Shown here: one piece after another, positions 1 through 6,200 of the stretch
Position numbering within the stretch: position 1 is the stretch's first letter
Layout: each line of letters opens with the position of its first letter
Position numbers and translations under genes: made by a program
Notes under the pieces: generated by a model
What the model saw: the letters and a program-made list of their open reading frames with translations, nothing else
Told to the model about the DNA's origin: nothing
Database searches by the model: none
Source: Fimbriimonadaceae bacterium
GTDB taxonomy: Bacteria; Armatimonadota; Fimbriimonadia; Fimbriimonadales; Fimbriimonadaceae
Length of the DNA: 9,406 nucleotides
Reading direction: 5' to 3'
Assembly (NCBI GenBank): GCA_020849075.1
Contig: JADLGZ010000075.1
Location: 1-9,406 of the forward strand

Positions 1-30
1 CAGGCCAATGTGCGCAACCTATTGAGATGA
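1..30 (+). CDS. 3' tail of an upstream gene (partial)
   Basis: Frame 1 is open from the window edge to a TGA at 28-30 and encodes the C-terminal residues QANVRNLLR. The stop overlaps the first ATG of the next gene as ATGA, the same arrangement seen at the next junction of this operon, which is why I take it as a real gene end. Only nine codons are visible, so the product cannot be identified. By analogy with minor-pilin operons it could be another pilin-like gene, but that is context only. Frame 2 also stops (TGA 23-25) and cannot be fully excluded as the true upstream gene end. Confidence 0.45.
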   Translation, partial: QANVRNLLR

Positions 31-3000
31 ACATGAGAACGAATCGGCAGTCGGGCCAGACCCTGATCATTGCGCTCCTAATTATGGGGGTGTTGCTCAT
101 CCTTGGTTTTGTGTTCACGGGCATCATCAGCCGCGGTATCTTCCAGACATCCAGTGCGTTTCGACGCACTCAGGCAACGGACCTCGCAGAGGCTGGGGCT
201 CGTTTCGCCCACTACCAACTTCAGTATTCAGATCTCGCCGCCGATTGGCGTCCATCCCCGACGCTTGTGGCAACTGATGTAGCTGGCTACACGCGTGATC
301 CAGACGCATGGTTTTTGCGACCACGGCCAGTATCTCCCTCCTACTTGCGCGACCGACTTGGGAATACGATTCCCGACTTGGGAGGTCCCGACGGTTTGGG
401 CCCGTTTAGCCGGATGGAGTTTGAGAAGGGTCGAGCTTTAGTTAGGGTGCTATACAACCCGACGCAGTTTGCGGGTTTCAACAGCAATGCCTACCTTCGC
501 GAGCCTGCTCGCGCCAGGAGCCTTGTGCTCATTGAAAGTGTGGGGCGACCCGGCAAGGTGTCGGTAAACGATCCGACGACATTAAATAGCGAAGCACTCA
601 AAGTAAACAACTACACGGGATTGGCGGAGTTTGACGACCAAATGGGTAAGCTCCGAGCCCAGTCTACGCGTATCGCGGAGACGCGCAAGCTTGTAGCGTT
701 TGCTTCCGTTACCAACATTGAGTACTGCTACTCAATCATGGACAAGTTTCATGTGAGCCGCCCTGCTGAAATTGGCGCGCCAACCGACAGTCTCAATCTC
801 TTGGCAACCAGCACTTCTACGGACCCAAGGGGGGACCTGGGGATTACCTACGAGGGCCAGCGAGTTGTAGTTCCGTTCATCTTAGGAAGTCAGGTTGTTA
901 CCGCTACGGGCACAAATCTAGTTCGCGGCACCGGTTCCTTGTTCTCGAATGCGGACTTGCTTGTTCATGGTGACATCCGGGTGTCGGTTGACCCGCGTGC
1001 GGGGGACAAGGTGCTCGTCGCTGGCAAGATCACGCCTGCCAATAGCGCCGCCCGGTTCGAGATTACTCGTACCGATACTTCGGGCACCAATGTGTTTAAT
1101 GTTGCGGGTCAAGGCATGGCGAGCACAAACCCTGGCTTCAGTACGTACGGCGGTGTGTTTCGGGATGGAGTAAAGTCGGTTGATGGGGCCGGCCAAGCTC
1201 GAGCCGTCAACCGAATTGAGCCGCCAAGCTTTGTCGCGAGCGATCCGGCAACAGGGGTCAATCGCTACACAGAGATGACCCGCCAAAGTGGCCGGCAAAT
1301 CGTCGGCGGGCAATTTGGAGGTCGCAACTCCGGACAGTGGGGGCATGGCAGTGGCATCTATGTTGACAGCAACGAACGGGGCAATTACGCTTCCGAGTCG
1401 GATCGAGAGAATGGGGACCCTGCCAAGACACTGACTCGAGACTGGCTAAACCCCAATAATCCAGACTCCGTCGCGTGGAAGGGGCCGTTCTATATCCCGG
1501 TCGCCGCTTACTGCGAACTCCTGCCTGACGGCTTTCGAATCATTCGTGATGCGCGTAGCCGGTCCCGTATCTGGCGCCGAGAAGATGGCACAATGACGGG
1601 CACATCGGAAGCCCGGTTCCGCATCCTGTACCCAGGTCGCTTTGGGCGCAAGTACATTATCAATAGCATCGCCCATCCCGACCTGATTGATCTGCCCTAC
1701 AACAGTATCCCCGTAGTTTCGGTCCAGAACCGTGGGTGGGAGTTCAATGGTGTCCTGCAGTTTGAGGGCGACGTCCGCGTACGCGGCATCATCCCAACAT
1801 TGGAGCAGCTCACGCTGACCTCCCTTGGATCAATCTATATCGAAGGTTCCATCACCAAGGGGGTGGTGAGCCCGGTGGATGGTACGGTACTGAGCGTTCC
1901 TAGCCCCGCGACCATTATGTTGGCGGCGAAGGATTATGTTTGCGTTAATACAACGATGTTCACGGGCCCCGCACCGGGCGAATCTGTGAGCCCGAAACGC
2001 ACGGATCGGTTACCGAATACTCCAAACCCCGTTGAGCTTGATCAGAGTGAGCGCCAAACTCTCACGCTCCAGACTCAGTTTCTACGCGATCCGTATGTGA
2101 CGGCAACTGGTCTGCCGAACCCGAATCCACAGACTTGGGCCCCGTTTGCGACCGAGTACACGGAAGCGCGGGATAATCAGCCGATCACTTCATCGCTTCT
2201 GTTGGCGCACAGCGCTGACAATAGCGGGCCGAGTTTCTTCAGCCTTTCAAGTACTCCATTCGGATACATGGGATCCGTCGGTGACCCGGTGAACCAAAAG
2301 TACATTTTTGGGTTCAACGTAGGTCAAGACTACAATGTCGAGGCCGGGCAACTCTTCAGCGCGGCTAACTTGGTGAGCATTTATGGCTTAACCAACACGA
2401 CCCAGACCGCTTTCCCAAGGTTTGAAACAGCCTCGTATCCGCTCATTGACAGCTCGTTCACCGTGACATCGCTTCGCTTGACCGGACAGACCCCGGTAGT
2501 GGGTGCTTCTCAGGTCTACGCAATTGACGACGAAACGCGATTTACGATCACGCCCGAGTTTCCGGCGTCGTACCAGTCGCAGAATTACGAGTTAGCGCGC
2601 GCGGCCTTGCAGCCAAGCGATATTCGTATCCAGGCGGCAATCTACGCCGAAGAGGGATCGTTCTTTGTCATCCCGGGTCCAGCATTTAATCTGAACCCTG
2701 ATGACACCCGGGATCGATTCATGACCAACGTCACCAGTATTGGAATCGTCGAAGCTCAGCTTCAGCGATATCGTGACTTCGGCAATCGTCCCTCGGTACC
2801 GTTTTTTGGCGAACCTCTCAACTGCCGGGTGTCAATCATTGGGTCAGTTAGCGAAAACATGCCCGTACCGATGAGTGAGCGTGCCGAGTGGTTGAAGAAA
2901 TGGGGCTGGATGCCGCGCTTTATAGGTGGCGCTGGTGGGTCTGGTAACCCAAGTGATCCCCCCGTGACGAACTTAAATGAGATTCAAATGTTGCCCGTGC

Positions 3001-3230
3001 AACATGTGCCCAATGGTTGGCCATTGGATACGGGTACGGGTGCCCCTGACAATACCAATGCAAGGTTTGTCCCGAACCTTAGCTTGACTTACGATCCGGT
3101 ATTTGCCGTCGGGTCCGCCAATGGCGTTGACCCTATCCGGCGAAGTGATGACGGTCTTTGGACTTTGCCGCCAATGCCGCGCCTACCGGTGAGCCCGACG
3201 CTCGCTTACTTTGGCGAGGTGAACCCATGA
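27..3230 (+). CDS. Giant PilX-like minor prepilin / pilus-assembly protein with beta-helical ectodomain
   Basis: This 1067-residue protein is probably exported and anchored by one N-terminal helix, as in type IV pilus minor pilins of the PilX/GspK kind. Residues 1-10 form a short leader with Arg4 and Arg7 ending in Gly10, a likely prepilin peptidase site. Residues 11-34 are strongly hydrophobic (QTLIIALLIM onward), and ATDLAEAG at 50-57 matches the AEAG motif after the helix in PilX-type proteins. The canonical Glu at mature +5 is Ile, as PilX-like proteins allow. The rest is an unusually large ectodomain: a Gly/Asn-rich stretch (420-455), then beta-helix-like strands at 570-610 (FEGDVRVRG, SIYIEGSIT) recalling bactofilin-type repeats, and a block IYAEEGSFFVIPG (872-884). 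There are four cysteines (234, 496, 639, 933). Most PilX proteins are about 150-250 residues, so this is several-fold longer. ATG27 overlaps the upstream stop; ATG33 in the same frame has GAG (24-26) six bases upstream and may be the true start. Gene existence is near certain; the pilin role is inferred from the N-terminus and neighbours. Confidence 0.85.
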   Translation: MNMRTNRQSGQTLIIALLIMGVLLILGFVFTGIISRGIFQTSSAFRRTQATDLAEAGARFAHYQLQYSDLAADWRPSPTLVATDVAGYTRDPDAWFLRPRPVSPSYLRDRLGNTIPDLGGPDGLGPFSRMEFEKGRALVRVLYNPTQFAGFNSNAYLREPARARSLVLIESVGRPGKVSVNDPTTLNSEALKVNNYTGLAEFDDQMGKLRAQSTRIAETRKLVAFASVTNIEYCYSIMDKFHVSRPAEIGAPTDSLNLLATSTSTDPRGDLGITYEGQRVVVPFILGSQVVTATGTNLVRGTGSLFSNADLLVHGDIRVSVDPRAGDKVLVAGKITPANSAARFEITRTDTSGTNVFNVAGQGMASTNPGFSTYGGVFRDGVKSVDGAGQARAVNRIEPPSFVASDPATGVNRYTEMTRQSGRQIVGGQFGGRNSGQWGHGSGIYVDSNERGNYASESDRENGDPAKTLTRDWLNPNNPDSVAWKGPFYIPVAAYCELLPDGFRIIRDARSRSRIWRREDGTMTGTSEARFRILYPGRFGRKYIINSIAHPDLIDLPYNSIPVVSVQNRGWEFNGVLQFEGDVRVRGIIPTLEQLTLTSLGSIYIEGSITKGVVSPVDGTVLSVPSPATIMLAAKDYVCVNTTMFTGPAPGESVSPKRTDRLPNTPNPVELDQSERQTLTLQTQFLRDPYVTATGLPNPNPQTWAPFATEYTEARDNQPITSSLLLAHSADNSGPSFFSLSSTPFGYMGSVGDPVNQKYIFGFNVGQDYNVEAGQLFSAANLVSIYGLTNTTQTAFPRFETASYPLIDSSFTVTSLRLTGQTPVVGASQVYAIDDETRFTITPEFPASYQSQNYELARAALQPSDIRIQAAIYAEEGSFFVIPGPAFNLNPDDTRDRFMTNVTSIGIVEAQLQRYRDFGNRPSVPFFGEPLNCRVSIIGSVSENMPVPMSERAEWLKKWGWMPRFIGGAGGSGNPSDPPVTNLNEIQMLPVQHVPNGWPLDTGTGAPDNTNARFVPNLSLTYDPVFAVGSANGVDPIRRSDDGLWTLPPMPRLPVSPTLAYFGEVNP
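54..128 (+). other. Prepilin-like processing site and transmembrane helix (Gly10-Ile34)
   Basis: This stretch encodes Gly10 followed by 24 hydrophobic residues, preceded by a basic leader. The pattern G/QTLII fits class-III prepilin signals except that position +5 is Ile instead of Glu and +1 is Gln instead of Phe/Met. A non-cleaved membrane anchor is the alternative reading. Confidence 0.6.
1734..1862 (+). other. Beta-helix/bactofilin-like strand repeats within the PilX-like protein
   Basis: Residues 570-612 alternate short hydrophobic strands with glycine turns: FNGVLQFEGDVRVRG, then LTLTSLGSIYIEGSI. Polymer-forming bactofilin and right-handed beta-helix proteins show this kind of strand-Gly-strand rhythm. 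A weaker related stretch lies earlier (DLLVHGDIRV at 310-319 and KVLVAGKI at 328-335). The fold call is by eye. Confidence 0.4.
3216..3222 (+). promoter_or_regulatory. Shine-Dalgarno site GAGGTGA for the propeller gene
   Basis: GAGGTGA is a strong match to the anti-SD complement and sits four bases before ATG 3227. It lies inside the end of the preceding gene, and it decides the start: the in-frame upstream ATG at 3158 would read through the preceding gene's coding region and bury the signal peptide. Confidence 0.75.
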
Positions 3231-6200
3231 GGATCAAATCAACCCTTTTCGCACTCGTTGCCGCGTTGGCGGCTAATGCAGTTTCGGCTCCAGTTACGTT
3301 TTCGGGGCGCAGATTGCCGGTCAATGTTGGGGTCTTAGTTATTGAGAGCCAAACCAGCGGTGGTGAGCCGACCAACTATGCTCCCCACGTCTGGGGTCAA
3401 TTGGAAAAGGATCGATCGGTGAAGCCAGCAGCATGGTCATTCACCAACCCAAGAGCAAATTCCTCCCTCACGGACTTCATGCAAGCCCGTTGGTTGAACC
3501 GAGGTGTGGGGGCAGTGCCCCCTAGCGGATCACGCATGACCAAAGAGGACGGTCCTTACTGGGAAGTGGACCTAGATGATGCCAACGACGTCCAATTGTC
3601 AAGTTATGATGCGCTCTTGTTGGTGGTTTCGGGGACCGTCTCCCTTAACTCCTTGGAGCGTGAGAAATTACGCAAGTACGTAGACCAAGGAGGACTCCTA
3701 TGGGTTGACGTTGCTGATGGTGGTGTTCCTGCATTCGATGTCACCAACCCACTTCCTATCCCGATGCTCTTTAGTACGAACAGCGCATCCCTGTTGATTG
3801 ACCCAGCACATGCGCTGGTGAGTTATCCCAACACCATTGCTCCTGGAGAACTGGGAACTCTATTTTCAGCCGGGACAGGAGTGATCGAAGTTCCAGGCGC
3901 CGCCCCTGGTGGTCAGACCCAAGGCTGGGTCCTCGTGGACGGGCTGAAGCTGGACCCGGTGGTTGGCCCTTCGCCGCAAGCCATGACCCTTGGGCTCGCT
4001 AAAATCGGTGACGGCTACATGATGGTGACGACTCGCTACGTTGCGGGTGCGTTAAACCAAGGGCGGAACCCCGCCGGCCAGATCGTTGCAAATGGGGGTT
4101 TCCGAAGCCTCCCGCCGGCTTTCAACAATGTTTTTGCTTCCGCAGCGAAGTTAGTCGTGAATGCCCTCAGTTTACGAGCTAGCTCTTCAACGAATCTAGC
4201 GAATGGGCGCCACACAAATGCAATCGCTGTTGATATCTCGGCCCCACTCCTGAAGCGCTTTGAGACCACGCAGGTGTCGCCGATGGCAGATACCAGCCCG
4301 GTTTTGTATAAGAATCGCATTGTCATGCTGGCTCGCGATGGTCGCGTATATGTTCTGGACGCGACGGCCTCTAATGATATTGATGGTGACGGCAATCCGG
4401 ACGATGGTCTTGTGGATATTCCGGGTTCGCCCATTGACATCCTTTGGAGGAGCCAGTCTATTGTTGGTGCGGGGCGAGGCTCTACACCAACTTGCACGGA
4501 ATTGGTGCGTCCCAACGATAACGCCGACGGCGATGACGCGGTACTAGTTCATGTAGTTGAAGCAAACCAGCCTAGTACGGTCTATCAGTTTCCCTTCAAT
4601 TCTTGGGGTGACAATGTGCTTGAGACGAATCGCTATCAAAGCGATACCAACACGACTCCGACACCAGCAAGTGGTTTCTCAGTGCCGCAGAAGGCTCCTG
4701 CTTCTCCATCCGTGCACGAAGGTCTAGCTTATGTTGCGGATATCACCGAGGCCAACAATGCCTTGGGGCGGGTTTGGGTGATTGATCTCATTGGACAGAC
4801 CGAGATGATGTCGGCGGGTCGCCCATGGCAGATACAGCTTGCCCCTCGAATGGCGGCCGTTGATGGCCCGGCGACGGTTGGATATATCCCGATTCAAGAC
4901 AATTCGGGCGGCGCGGACAAGGTCTTGTATGTGCCGACTCAGCCGGATGCAGCGCGATCTGCCGGCTTTGTCAGTATATGGGCCGGTGTCCGGGGCGAAG
5001 CTCCGGTCAGCATTCAACGAACCGCCAACACTCTCACGATTACCACAAGGGCGTCGCTCCAGAACCTACCTATTTATGCAAGCGGGGGTACTGGGCAGCC
5101 TAGCCTTGACCTCAAGCTGACGGTCTTGGACACCGCCACCGGCCGCCCGTTTACGGGCGCGAGTATGGCTGGCATGTTCTTGGGTAACCCGATTGTGAAT
5201 GGTAGTCAGAACGGCACCATCCGAATTGACTTGGGGGGATTTGGTTCTGCCCTTGACTTTACGGGTCCGAATCCGACCGCGGCCATTCGCGTAGACTACA
5301 CGCTGGACTGGGGACGAGCTGGGACGGGCCCCGGATTGGCGGCCGCAGATAATTACATCCGTGGCGATGTCCAACTTCCCGATGAAGCTGGAAATGGACG
5401 ACGTGTCCTCGGTTCCATTGCTCTTGGGCCAACGGGCAATATCTTTGTCGTTACGGCACCTGCTGATCTCACACGCCCGGGCGGTTCCTTGTTTGCCTTG
5501 CGCGAGCGCGGTCGCGGGGACTTCAACATGCTTTATCGTTGGGAGGCCTTTGATCAGCTTAACCTTCTCACAAGCGGGTCAAGTGGACTTAGCCGCGTTC
5601 CCTATGATGGATGCGTTGTTGACTATGATGGCCTTCTGAGTTTCCCTGGAATCGGTGCCTTTTTGAATCGCCCGATGACCATCCAACGGTTTGCCACGGG
5701 CCCGGTCGTAAGAGGCAACCGTGTCTATGCTGCCCTTAACTCAGCAAAGCAGTTCCCATTTCCAACGGGGAATGAACGGTTCACAACGTCCGTGATGGCC
5801 TTCGAAGCAGACCCTCGTCCGCTTGAGATGATCGTCGAGGGCCTGGGGCAAAACTTTGCCTTGGTGCAACCTGATCCAGGTCGCAGTATCCGGCCGCCAT
5901 CGGGCCCGTTTGAGCCGAATGTTCTGAGTGTCTTGCAACAGATTCAATTCCAGACATCGGTAGTAAACAACTTCTCTCGGGTCTCTCTAAACTCGGTCGC
6001 AAGTGTCAGTCGCGGCCGATTCCGAGATGCCTTGATCTGCAACTTACCGATCATTGCCCGACGAGCAGGATCCTCCGACATGGTGATTCAGCCCGATGCC
6101 GGCGTTGCTGATGGCACGCTTGTGCCTGGTAATGCCGATGGGCGGTGGAATCCACAGAAATGGCAGATCGTGATCAACGGCATGGAGACCACGGGCAACA

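Noticed and set aside
918..1346. Minus-strand open frame of 142 codons opposite the PilX-like gene.
   Set aside because: No recognisable motifs; composition is typical of a shadow frame of the coding strand.
3010..3027. Perfect inverted repeat CCAATGG-TTGG-CCATTGG, a possible hairpin.
   Set aside because: It sits within coding sequence over 200 bases before the stop, with no T tract; not a terminator and likely chance.
3158..3226. An in-frame upstream ATG that would lengthen the propeller protein by 23 residues.
   Set aside because: It lies wholly inside the preceding gene, would bury the signal peptide, and the strong GAGGTGA site points to ATG 3227.
4036..4515. Minus-strand open frame of 159 codons, the longest antisense frame.
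   Set aside because: It lies antisense to a gene with clear domains, has no recognisable product or signal and is of a length expected by chance.
5144..5159. Inverted repeat CGCCCGT-TT-ACGGGCG.
   Set aside because: It is mid-gene in coding sequence without a T tract or repeat partners elsewhere that I could find.
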